From Takifugu bimaculatus (Eukaryota > Chordata > Actinopteri > Tetraodontiformes > Tetraodontidae), in contig CP034990.1 in NCBI GenBank assembly GCA_004026145.2, positions 7,516,200-7,580,199 on the forward strand: a DNA stretch of 64,000 nt, written 5' to 3'. This document shows, piece by piece, positions 13,401-26,100 of the stretch (position 1 is the first letter of the stretch; every line of letters begins with the position of its first letter). The notes under the pieces were generated by a model that was not told the DNA's origin, searched no databases, and saw only the letters and a program-made list of their open reading frames with translations. The translations under genes and the position numbers were made by a program.

Positions 13401-16400
13401 TCAACTGCAGATTTCTTCGACACATTTCTTTCACTGTCTGCTGTAATCATGTTTTCAAACCCCTCATCCCAGATTTCTCTTTTTCCTTTTGCTCTGGTTT
13501 ACTGAATTTTCCTCATGTTTAATCTTTCTTACTCGACCGTACATTAAGTGGCATGATGTACCTTTGTTCAATCCCCTTTTTGTTGCATGCATGCCGTGCT
13601 CTGTCTATTCCTGGCCTGTCCCTCACTTTGTGTTTCCCTCCTTTGTCTCTTTCCGCTCTCCAATCTCACCTATTAAAGCTTCCCAACTTTCTGGTCGCCT
13701 AGTGACACTCCCTTATACAACCTGGAGCCCTGCGAGCCGCTGCCCTTTGACGTGGTTCGCTTTCGTGGCCTCACTGCCTCGCTGTTGCTGGACATCACCT
13801 ACCTCACCAGCATCCATGAAGACAGTGTCACTAAGCTCAGCGCCCGCCGGCACGAGAAGAAGCACCGCAGTGCGGCATCGACTGAGCCGGCTGGAAATGA
13901 CGGAAAGATAGACGGCCAGGGGCAGAACCATAACGAACAGAGTGATAACACTGGCGTACCTGTGCACACCACCTCCGACCTGCGGGTGTCCCACAGCCTG
14001 GATGAAGTGAAAGCACACGTGGCTGCAAACTCAAAGTCGGAGGGTGAGATCTGCTCTGTGGTCAGCGGAGGCGGGAATGACCCGATCTTCACATCTGCCC
14101 CTCATACTCCCGCTGAGGGCAGTAGGAAGAAAGGCCACGAGCATGGCTGCCGCAGCCACGAGCCTTCTCCCTCTTCTGCAGCTAGCCAGTCGGAGATCCA
14201 TGCCGTGCAGCTGTCCTACCTCTACCTGGGAGCAATGAAGACCCTCAGCGCCCTCCTGAGCTGCAGCAAGTATGCTGAGCTGCTGCTCATACCAAAGGTA
14301 CTGCGACAGATGAATCAGTTTTGAAAGAATAAAATGAAATGTTTAAAATGAGTTTTAAAACTAATTGAAGCTAATTTAAAGGCAAGAAAGGAGTGGACCT
14401 AAGATGGAGCCCTGTGGGATACCAGTTTTTATGGGAAAATAGCTCTTTCTACATTTGTATCATAGCTTAACATAAAGGTGACCACGTGTGCGGATCCGAT
14501 CTATCTGAGAAATGTTTTCCTCTCACTCTCTGAAGGTGTTACCTGAAGCTGCACCCAGTGGGCACAACGCTGATGTGAACACTGGTGCCAGTGGGGGTGT
14601 GGCTGCCACCTCCCCAGTCTGCAAAGAAGAGGCCGACATGCGGGCGGCTCTGCAGTTTCTCATGCGTCACATGGTGAAGCGAGCGGTCATGCGTTCTCCA
14701 ATCAAACGGGCTTTGGCTCTGGCCGATCTGGAGAGGGCGCAGGCCATGATCTATAAATTGGTTGTGAACGGGCTGACAGAAGAGCCCAGCGGGGGGAAAA
14801 CCAAGCCTGGTGAGTTTGAGGTTCTTGGTTCCACTTAATTGATTATGATAACTAGACGCTTGTTTTTGTGTAAACGTTCCACTTCTACATTATTTGGGTT
14901 CAGCACCTTCTGAGAAACCACTAAAAGTTAATCAAATATGGCACATTAAAAAAAAATATTATTTCTTTTTTGGTGTGTCAGGAGTGAGAATTGAAGCAGA
15001 CGGTGAGGTTGATGGTCAGGAGGGCGAGCAGCTGGCACAGACTCCCATCACCACCAGTCCTTCTGCCTCCAGCACCACCTCCTTCATGAGCTCCTCTCTG
15101 GAGGATACCACCACTGCAACCACTCCAGTGACGGACACGGAGACCGTCCCCGTCACAGAATCTCCGGGCGTCATGCCTCTGAGCCTGCTCAGGTCGGAAC
15201 ACTCATCTTCAGACTTCTTCACACGCCGTCAAATAAAGATCCTTCTATTAAAGACTCTCTGTGATGCAACAGGCAAATGTTCTCCAGCTACCCAACGACC
15301 ACCCTGGTTCCGACCCGTCGGGCACAGACTCCTCCTGTGTCCTCTCTGCCCACATCACCCTCTGATGAAGTCGGCCGGCGTCAGAGCCTCACCTCGCCTG
15401 ACACCCAACCCAATAGGCCGCAGAACCGATCAGGAACCTGTAAGTCCTGAAGAACCTGGATCGAAAGGTTTCATTACTGAACAGAAACAGTTCATCTTTT
15501 TGCAGCGTAGGTGATTAAATTCCAACAGAATTGTGGATTAGTCAGAGGGGCAGCAGTACTTAATCTATGGGGGACTGGACTATCTGCATAGAATATGAAA
15601 TTCTAAAAGCATCATATTCTCAGAGCGCCTGTCCTGGGCAGCTTACTCCCTTAATGATTGTATGTGCAAATGATCATGTATGTTCATCTCCACCGTGTGT
15701 AGCGAGTAATTTTGGCATGAAAATTGTTGCTAAAAATGTTGCCTGTTTTTTTTTTTTCTGCAGCGCTTTCTGACCCGAGCAGCAGGCTGTCCACATCTCC
15801 TCCCCCTCCCGCCATCGCTGTTCCACTGCTGGAGATGGGTTTCTCCCTGCGACAGATCACCAAAGCTCTGGAAGCCACCGGTCAGGCTCATACAAGTAGC
15901 CAGGCAAAGAGCACTACGTATCAATGCTACAGTGATTGTTTGTGGCATTTCAGGTGCTCGCGGAGAAGCCGACGCTCAGAACATCACAGTTCTGGCGATG
16001 TGGATGATAGAGCACCCAGGGACCGAGGACGAGCGTGACGAGTCTCACAGCAGAGGTGGTGTCACCAGTGATGGATCCGACCCCTGCACGGGTGCGGCAG
16101 CCTCAGTTGGAGGCAAGTCAGCGGAGCGGAGCTCGTTCCTGAGCTCTTCAGGAGACATCACCGGCGCGGACACATCAGAGATGGAGGAAGGATTCAGCGA
16201 GTGGTATTTAACTCAGTGTTTTTCTAAATGTTCTACCTGGTCAGAAATGCAGTCACAACAGGTTAAACTAGACAAAACTTTCAATGATCCTATTGAAAGT
16301 AGCCAGACATATGTATATACATACGGCTGATGCAGTATGCTAACATTTTATAGTTTAACGTGCTGTTACAGAGAGACAAAAAGCGATACTTTGTGGATCA

Positions 16401-17142
16401 AAATAATACAACAGAACAAAACAAGTTTCTGTGTATCTGACTGTTAATATATGAAAGTTTAAAAAAATTTAAATCAAATGAAAGGTGTCTTTATAGTCCT
16501 GAAGGTCTGGAACAGGAGAGCGCTGCAGCCTCCAGCAGTGCTGCACACAGAGGACGCCACGCTGTTGGCAGGAAACCACGGTTTGACCTAGCAGCACGCA
16601 CGCTGCTGGCACGTGCTGGTGAGAAGATTTCCCCGCAGCATCCTCTTTTAAACCAACCTCAGACTTCCGGTTTTCATTCTAAATTTCTTTCCTCGCAAAG
16701 CTGGATTGTATCGCTCGGTGCAGGCTCACCACAGCCAGTCGCGTCGGGACGTCTCGGCTCTCCAGCAACAAGACCCCGGCGCTCTCTATGACTTCAACCT
16801 GGATGAGGAGCTGGAGATGGACCTGGATGAGGAGACCATGGAGGCCATGTTTGGTCAGGACTTGGCCAGTGACTCGGACATTCTGGGAATGTGGATCCCG
16901 GAGGTACTGGACTGGCCGACATGGGTGTGTGTGCTTTTATGCTCTGATTTAGGGCTGCCATTACCACTCGCCCCTGAACTCACCCCTCCTTCTCTCCCCT
17001 CAGTAACAGCTCAACACAATCACCCCAATTCAAATATAACAAGCATGAAAAGTTTTAATTTCTTCTTGCATAGCTATCAATTTTTTTTTAATGGCATCTC
17101 GGACAGGCTTAAAGCATGTATGTTTGTGTGTGCGTGTGTGTC

Positions 17143-17190
<48 letters not shown>

Positions 17191-20100
17191 TGTCTGGAAT
17201 TGTACTATGTTCTGCAGCATGTGTGCGAGACCGACGACCGTGATGAAGTGGTGGTGTGCGAGCTGTGTGAAGCCAATGTGGCCAATTTCAACCAGCACAT
17301 GAAGAAGAGCCACCCAGGTTGCGGCCGCAGTGCCAACCGACAGGGTTACCGTAGCAACGGCTCCTACGTGGACGGCTGGTTCGGTGGAGAGTGCGGGAGC
17401 GGAAACCCGTACTACCTGCTGTGCAGCTGCTGCAGAGAGAAGTACCTGGCTATTAAAAGCAAAGCTAAAGTCCCCGTTGTGGAGAGGTATTGACTAGTTT
17501 ACAGGTTTCAATTCTTTGATAAAGGATGTTGTGGAATTATTTGGATGAACAACATCTTTAGCCAATTTAGACTGCTGAGAAAGACCTTGTTCGAAAAAGG
17601 AAAAGTTATTTTTAAACTGATCTTGTCAATTTTCCTTAATTATGTCAAATCTGTTTGTTTTGTTTCTTTTAACTCTGGTGTTCAGGTATAAAGGACAGGC
17701 TCCTGACCTCCTGGGAAAGCAGGACAGTGTCTACGAAGGTGAAAGATTCTGTTTATCGAACACTAAACTTGATGTGTTTGATGTTTCTTATCTCAGTTTT
17801 CTCTGGGTTGCTGCAGAGGACTGGGACATGCTGGATGTTGATGAAGATGAAAAGCTGACAGGGGAAGAAGAGTTTGAGCTTTTGGCTGGCCCGTTGGGTC
17901 TCAGCGAGCGCAAAATTGTCCCGGAGGCGGTCCAGTTCCCCGATAGCGACCCGCTGGGCGCGTCTGTTGCCATGGTGACGGCTACCAACAGCATGGAAGA
18001 GACTCTTCTCCAGATTGGTGAAGACTTTCAACATTCCTTCAACATCACATCAGCACTTGACAATCATGTCACGCGGTGTTTATTACATGTCCACTGAGAA
18101 GACTGTGTTGATGTTTAGGCTGTCAGACCTCCGTGGATAAGAGTTCATCAGGCAGGGTGACTCTTGGCGAGCAGGCGGCGGCCTTGCAGAACCCTCATGA
18201 TCGGGTTATGGCTCTGAGGAGAGTAACAGCTGCAGCCCAAGTTCTGCTGGCCAGGACAATGGTGATGAGAGCATTGTCCCTGCTGTCTGTCAGGTAGAAC
18301 ATAGTTTACTGTCTTCAATCCTTCACAGTAAAGTCAGCACTTTTAACCCCAGTCCCCCCACACGTCTCTGCTGCCCATCTGTCCTCCCCTACAGTGGCTC
18401 TAGCTGCAGCCTTGCAGCTGGTCTGGAGTCTCTGGGCCTGACAGACATCAGGACTCTGGTTAGGCTGATGTGTCTGGCAGCAGCGGGTCGTGCTGGTCTC
18501 TCCACCAGTCCCACATCTAGCTCTGGACACAGCGACAGGCCCCGCGGGACCTCCAAGGCTAATAAACCAATCTCCTGCCTGGCATACCTCAGTACTGCAG
18601 TGGGCTGCCTGGCATCCAACAGTCCCAATGCAGCTAAGCTGTTGGTGCAGCTCTGCACTCAGGTACAAATCATTAATAAAAACACACTGTGCGTATGGTG
18701 CGATGTCAGCGAGCTGATGTCATTCCAGGTAAATCATGTAACAAGAAAATTCCTTTTCAGAATCTGATCTCAGCAGCCACTGGCATGAATCTGACCACCG
18801 TGGATGACCCCATCCAGAGGAAGTTCCTGCCCAGCTTCCTGCGGGGCGTGGCTGAAGAAAACAAGCTCATCACCTCCCCGAACTTTGTAGTCACGCAGGC
18901 TCTGGTGGCCCTGTTGGCTGATAAAGGCGCCAGACTCAAACCAGCCTGTGACAAGGCTGATGTGGAGAAAAGAGGTCTGTATATTAAGCACATTAAAGTT
19001 CTTTTATGGAAAAGGATTAATGACATTTTCAACAAGGTTAATGTGGCAGTATTTCTAACTTCAGAAGTAGGAGTTGAAGTTATTTTTGTAAATATTTGTA
19101 TAAATTACACAGCCATTCTTTGTGTTACTGAAACTCTGAAGCCGATTCATTTGTTCAGCTGTTCAGGGTTTGTCGGCTGCCAAAGCTACAGTTTTAAATA
19201 ACTGCTGCTTCATCTTCATGTTGTCATCTTCCCTCAAACAAACTTGACTGGTCAACCCATGTTGTCATGCATGTCATAATTCCACTTCATTCTCATTAAT
19301 CGTCACTTTTTGGTTCGATGGGTCACATTTATTTTCGAGTTCATGTTTATCTTTTTCCATCTGTTGTGCATTTTTCACTCACCAGGTCACTTTCTTACCT
19401 TGTCTTCATTTCGAGCAGGTCTAATTGCGCATTTATATGCACATCCTTCCCATAATCCCTCCGCTGTAGGGCCTTTGGAGCTGGCCAATGCTCTGGCGGC
19501 CTGCTGCCTGTCCTCTAGGCTGTCTTCACAACATCGCCAGTGGGCTGCCCAGCAGCTGGTCCGCACACTCGCTGCTCACGACCGTGACAACAACCAGAGC
19601 CGACCCCAGACGTTTGCTGACATGGCGGGTGACCTACGGAAGTGTTCCTGCATTAAGCTGGAGGCTCACCAGGGCAGAGTGAGTGCTCCCAGTGTGAATC
19701 AGGAGTGAGGAATTGTGGTTTGCAGATGTTTTGTGCCAAGACAGAGCCTGTCTGTTGTTGCAGGTGATCACATGTGGTTGGTGCAGTAGGAAAGGTCTTC
19801 TGGCCACCAGTGGAAGTGACGGAACGGTGAGGGTGTGGAACGTAACCAAGAATCAGTACACCCTTCAGCAAACCTGCATCTTCAACAAGGAGTAAGAAGC
19901 TTTAAAACACCTCGAATACTTCTGGGTTTGACCAGTAGAGTTTATAAAACCTCCAGATGGTGTCAAACATGGTGGCTCTTCTGTAGTACATTTCCTCCAG
20001 TTGTGTCTTCAAGTGTTTGCAGAATCCTGTTACCTAGCAAACAAATATAGATGGAGAGTAAACCTGTAATTATTTTAATGTATGTGTCAGGTGTTCTGCT

Positions 20101-23100
20101 ACCCTATCTTTAAGTAAGACACTTTTTCCAGTTTTAATGTCCTTCATTTTGATTATCTTTTCAGTAACGGATCTTCAGATGAGGGCATGTCTAGTTTGGG
20201 ATCTCCCAGCGATCCCTGTCTGTCTCCTCTGGCTTGGAGCGTCACTGGAAAATATTTGGCCTGCGCCATGGAGAAAATGGTCAACATCTGGCAGGTTAAC
20301 GGTAAGTATAATCTTGCCCTTTTTTAGTTACCGGTAGTGTTACTAATGTTATTATGAGGTGCAGTTTTAGGATCAAGCCTGTGTGGTCCTGCTGATGCCT
20401 GTGTGGGAGGTCCACAAAATATGAATGAGAGGCTGCTCAGATTTTATGGTCACCAGTAGAAATAAATCTTCCTGAGAACTGTCTGTGGTCCGATCATAGT
20501 TTCCTGACCCTGTCTTTGCCTTAAGAATCCGCAAACCACATCTGTGTTAACGTCCATCAACACCGTCATGCCTTCTGTAGTCAATGTGTTTAGCTCAAGT
20601 TACCACCCATTAAGTGGAAAGGGTTAGGTTTGCAGTATTAGTACTGCAAGAAACTAAGAGTTTTAGTCATTAATCCACTAGTTATGGAAACAAACTGCCA
20701 ATATAAATTTTGCAAAAAACTCACTCTTCATAGTAGAATTTATAAAATCAATAATAGAAATGAAGACCAAGCTGAGGGGCCATTAGCATATAACGGGTCA
20801 GTAATGCGTCAGAGGCTGTGTTGCTTGATAACGGTAACTCCTCTTAGGTGGGAAAGGCCTTCTGGATGTGCAGCCTCACTGGGTGTCAGCGTTGGCCTGG
20901 CCGAAAGAGGAGGCAGAGACACTGTGGTGTGGCGAGCCCAAAGATCTGCTGCTGGTGGGACGGATGGACGGATCTCTAGGCCTCATCGAGGTTCTGGACA
21001 ACTCCAGCATGCAACGCACTGAGCTGGAGCACTGTTATAGGAAGGATGGTAGGAAAGGAGATCACATGCTTTAACAAGGGACAGATTTTTCTGCTGTAGT
21101 CTCTCGGATGGCTCTTAGAGTGCCTATGTCCTCCCACAGTGGCTGTCGTGGACATCGCCTGGTATAGTGAAGACAAGCCGTTTACTGTCGGCTACGCAGA
21201 TGGCAAGCTGCTGATCGGATCCAAAGAGCCCTTAGAGAACGGAGCCATCGTGGTCATTGATGCTCACCAGGTGAACACTCGCAACAGCCAAAGGAAAAGG
21301 TCGTATTCGCTGTGAGTCTGACCTTTGATCTATGAACACCAGGAGTCCATCACCAGTATGAAATGGAATCCAACTGGACAGATCTTAATGACCTGCGCCA
21401 AAGAGGAGACTGTGAAACTGTGGGCCGCTCCGGACTTGCACTCCGGATCTGCTTGGCGCTGCCTGCAGAGTCTAAAACATCCCTCTTTGGTCAACGGCAT
21501 CGCCTGGTGCAGCCTGCTGGGACGGGGGCCGAAGCCCCTCAACGTGTTGGCCGTGTAGGTTGATGGACAGTTCAACGTCTGTTCGTGTGTGTCCGTTCAA
21601 CCATGTCAACCGTGTTCTTTGCCTTTCAGATGTTGTCAGAACGGCCTGGTCTCAGTCTGGACTGTTCCTCAGGACATATCAGATTTTCCAGAATCCTCTT
21701 TCTCAGACTCAGAAGAATGGTGGGAGAGTGAAGCAAAGCCTAAATTTCTGGTAATTAACAGGACCGTTTGATAGTGGAGATTCATAACTTGAGTAAAACC
21801 TCCAGCTGATGTCCACTTGGTCAGATGTTCTTGATGACTGTTCTCACCTGCTTGCACTTCTTGCTGCTTCCCAGTCTTCCCAGTGCACTCCGGAGGGAGC
21901 GGTGTGTGTATTCCAGCTGAAGGGTCATATCACCCCTGTCAGAACGCTGGCTTTCAGCCCCGATGGCCTTGCTCTGGTCTCTGGAGGAGTGGGAGGCCTA
22001 ATGAACATCTGGTCCCTGCAGGTAAGAAGCACAGACGCTGCGGTTGTGCACACCAAGACAACATCTGGATGAATAAATCCTGACACTCCTGCCCATTGTG
22101 TGAAACAGGATGGCTCGGTCCTGCAGACTGTGGTAGCTGGTTCAGGAGCGATTCAGAACATCGCGTGGATCCCAGACGTGGGTGTGGCCGTCTGCTCCAA
22201 CAGGTCAAAGGTCGGTGGTCTTGATGTGACGTTTTAAACAAGTCATGTTTCAGATTTTCCAGCTGCATCACTGTCTTCTCTCCAGGATGTGCTGGTTGTC
22301 AACTGCTCCAAAGACTTCATGGCATCCAACCACGTGCTAGCCACCTGTCGTTCGGCACTGAAGAAGCAGGGCATTGTGGGCCTCAACATCGCCCCCTGCA
22401 TGAGGGCCTTCCTGGAGAGATTACCCATCATGCTGCAGGAGCAGTACGCATACGAGAAGGTACCGAGTAGTTTCAGACCATTTCAGCTCAGCAACCAATG
22501 AGCAGAATGTCTCGCAGTTAGTTTGAGGAGAGTAAACTTTATTAGTCCCACTTACAGTTGTATAATGAAACGAGACGAGCAGTTGAGGGGTCACACCATT
22601 CTTGATGTCTCCTTTGCCTTCAGCCTCACGTGGTCTGTGGTGAGCAACTGGTCCACAGTCCCTACATGCAGTGCCTGGCCTCCCTGGCTGTGGGCCTTCA
22701 CCTAGACCAGCTGCTTTGCCGGCCTCCCGTCCCACCTTCCCTCAGGCACTGTCCGCCCGAGTCTGGCACCGCCGTCTGGTGTGCCAGTGAGTGGGCCTGG
22801 TTGGACTGCTTCTCCACGACTGTGAAGGCGGCAGAGGCTCTGGCTCGTGGTGCCACCTTCCCTGATTCCTTCTGTGTCCCTGACATGGAGCCGGTGGCGA
22901 AGGATGAAATGGCTCTGCTGATGGTGAGCCTGCTGCCACCTTATTATCGTTTACAGCCGACTGTTGTCGATGATAACGCCGGCTGGTCTGTTTCCAGGAC
23001 AACAGTAAATGGGCTTCTGGGCTGGACGAGCAGATCATGTCCTGGGCCACCTCCAGGCCTGAGGTAATTCAGAATATCTGGATTAGATCTTTAGTTGCTC

Positions 23101-26100
23101 ATTTTATTTTCCACAGCCTTCAGGAGTCAGTGATGCCACCAGTGATCGTTCGCTCAAGACAACGTCCTCAGAAAGAAAAAGTGTCGATGTTGTTTGTTGT
23201 TCGCAGGACTGGCATCTGGGGGGGAAATGCGACGTTTATCTTTGGGGTGCAGGCCGACACGGGCAGCTGGCCGAGGCAGGCAGAAACATCCTGGTACCAA
23301 CCACAGCAACGTCGTTCTCTCAGGCACAACAGGTGCAGATGCCCGACGACGCACTCATTCTGTCATCCTACCGGCCTGTCCTCACTTCCTGCCTGAGTTT
23401 CTTCTTCTCCTCCTTCAGGTGGTGTGTGGTCAGAACTGCACATTTGTAATCCAGCCCAATGGGACGGTGCTGGCCTGTGGGGAGGGGCAGTTACGGCCGT
23501 CTGGGTCAGGGAAACTCTGATGACCTCCATGTTCTCACAGTCATTTCAGCTCTTCAAGGTGCCACATACATTTGTAATTAATGTTACAAATAAATTTCAT
23601 ATTAGCCATAATGATAATATTATCAAGTAAATTTGGGATTTCACCAGTTTTATTGCACATGTAGTTCTAATAGTGATGTTAATTCTGATCAAGTCTGATT
23701 CCGACCTCAGCTTGATTGACACAGGACGATCCATGTTTCCATGTTTAGGGAAAACCTTAAATGATCATCTTCACTTCCCTCTGTTTATCCTCCCGATCTG
23801 TAACGTTGGTTCTTCCATCAGGGTTTGTGGTCACTCAGCTGGTGACGTCGTGCGGCAGCGACGGTCACTCCATGGCTCTGACGGAGAGCGGCGAGGTCTT
23901 CAGCTGGGGCGACGGTGATTACGGCAAACTCGGTCACGGTAACAGCGACCGTCAGCGGAGACCCAGGCAGATCGAAGCTCTTCAGGGAGAGGAAGTGGTT
24001 CAGGTGAGGGTGGAGCAGAGCCGGTACGTGGAACATGTGGATCCCTGTTGGCGCTCTCACCTCCATCTCTGTCTCCAGATGTCCTGTGGGTTCAAACACT
24101 CCGCCGTGGTAACAGCCGACGGGAAACTCTTCACGTTCGGCAACGGCGATTACGGACGACTCGGATTAGGAAACACGTCCAACAAGAAGCTTCCGGAGAA
24201 GGTCACGGCTCTGGAGGGATACCAGATCGGACAGGTTGGAGACATTTGAAGACGCCTTCAGTGGTGATGTTAGCATTCAGATGATTAGTTCCCTCCTCCC
24301 GTCCAGGTGGCGTGCGGCCTCAACCACACGTTAGTCGTGTCTGCCGATGGAATGATGGTCTGGGCGTTTGGCGATGGAGACTATGGAAAACTGGGACTCG
24401 GTAACTCCACGGCCAAGTCGTCACCTCAGGTCTGCATCGAGGTTACATGGGGAGTGTCAGACAAAAGCAGGTGGAAATGAATTCAATTTTATTGTTTTCC
24501 AAAACTGTTTTTCTTAGAAAGTTGACATTTTATGTGGAATCAACATCAAAAAAGTGGCTTGTGGAACTCAGTTTTCTGTGGCTTTGACTAAAGACGGACG
24601 CATTTTCACTTTTGGACAAGGTAAATTTCCATTTCTTCTCAATTTAATCCCGATTTGACAACAGCTCATTATCAAACTCTTCATGTGCCTTTTCTTGATT
24701 TCAGACCGTCTGATTGGATTACCAGAAAGTCGAGCCAGGAACCACAATCGACCTCAGCAGGTTCCTGCTCTGTCAGGGATTAACATCCAGGACATCGCCG
24801 TCGGAGCTGAGCACACTCTGGCGCTCTCCTCCACGGGAGATGTTTACGCCTGGGGCAGCAACTCCGAGGGGCAGGTAATGCCTGACACACGCCTGGCACC
24901 CCCCCAACACTCATCTGTTTGAGTTTTGGTGATTATCAATAATCGATTCTGATGGATAATGGGATGTCGTTCAGCTGGGTCTGGGCCACACCAACCACGT
25001 CAGGGAGCCGACGGTGGTGACGATGCTTCAGGGGAAGCACATCCACCAGGTCTCTGCAGGACGCTGCCACAGCGCCGCCTGGACCGCCCCTTCGCTGCCG
25101 CCACGAGCGCCAGGTCGGACAGACGCTAAGTCTTCACTTCAGTTTGGATTAGGATCCCATCTTCATCCTTCTCTTCCTCGTCATCCTCAGGTTCGTCGGT
25201 TCCTCTCCAGCTGGGACTTCCTGTGGCGGTGCCGCCTCAGTACAGCTGCCTGAAGGAGGTCAGCATGGAGGCAGTCAGAGCTCGCCTGCGACTCCTCTAT
25301 CACTTCTCTGACCTCATGTATTCCTCCTGGAGGCTCCTCAACCTCAGCCCCAACAACCAGGTGGGACCACAAACTTTAGAATAATAGAAACTCTCACGCG
25401 AAAATTCCCTCTGATAATCAAAAAACTGGCATCGAGACGTAGTGGAGAGAAGAACCACGAGTTCATACAGGGAAGATAAAAGGAACGACTTTTGGCTGCT
25501 TTGATTACATTTTGACGTTAATGGTGAGATTTTTGGAGACCAGTGAGTGTAACAAATGGATCTGTCTCTGCAGAGCTGTACGTCTCACTACAACGCTGGG
25601 ACCTGGGGGATTGTCCAGGGCCAGCTGAGGCCGCTGTTGGCCCCCAGGGTGTACACGCTGCCAATGGTGCGCTCTATTGGAAAAACCATGGTGCAGGGCA
25701 AGAACTACGGCCCCCAGATCACCGTCAAGCGGATCTCCACACGGTCAGAACACACTTTCAGAAATTAGAAGCAAATATTGATGATCTCAGATCTGGTCTG
25801 TTGATGCTCATAGGTTTGGTTTATCACTGTTTTAATCTTCGTGTCTTAATCTTCGTGTTAAATTTGTCAAAATCAGACTTTTATGTGATGATTGAACCTC
25901 CTCCGCAGGGGCCGAAAGTGCAAGCCCATCTTTGTTCAGATCGCTCGTCAGGTGGTGAAGCTAAACGCCTCAGACCTCCGTCTGCCCTCCAGGGCCTGGA
26001 AGGTCAAACTGGTGGGAGAGGGGGCCGACGACGCAGGGGGGGTGTTTGATGACACCATCACAGAGATGTGTCAGGTATGAATCCAGGAGCTGCAGCTGTT

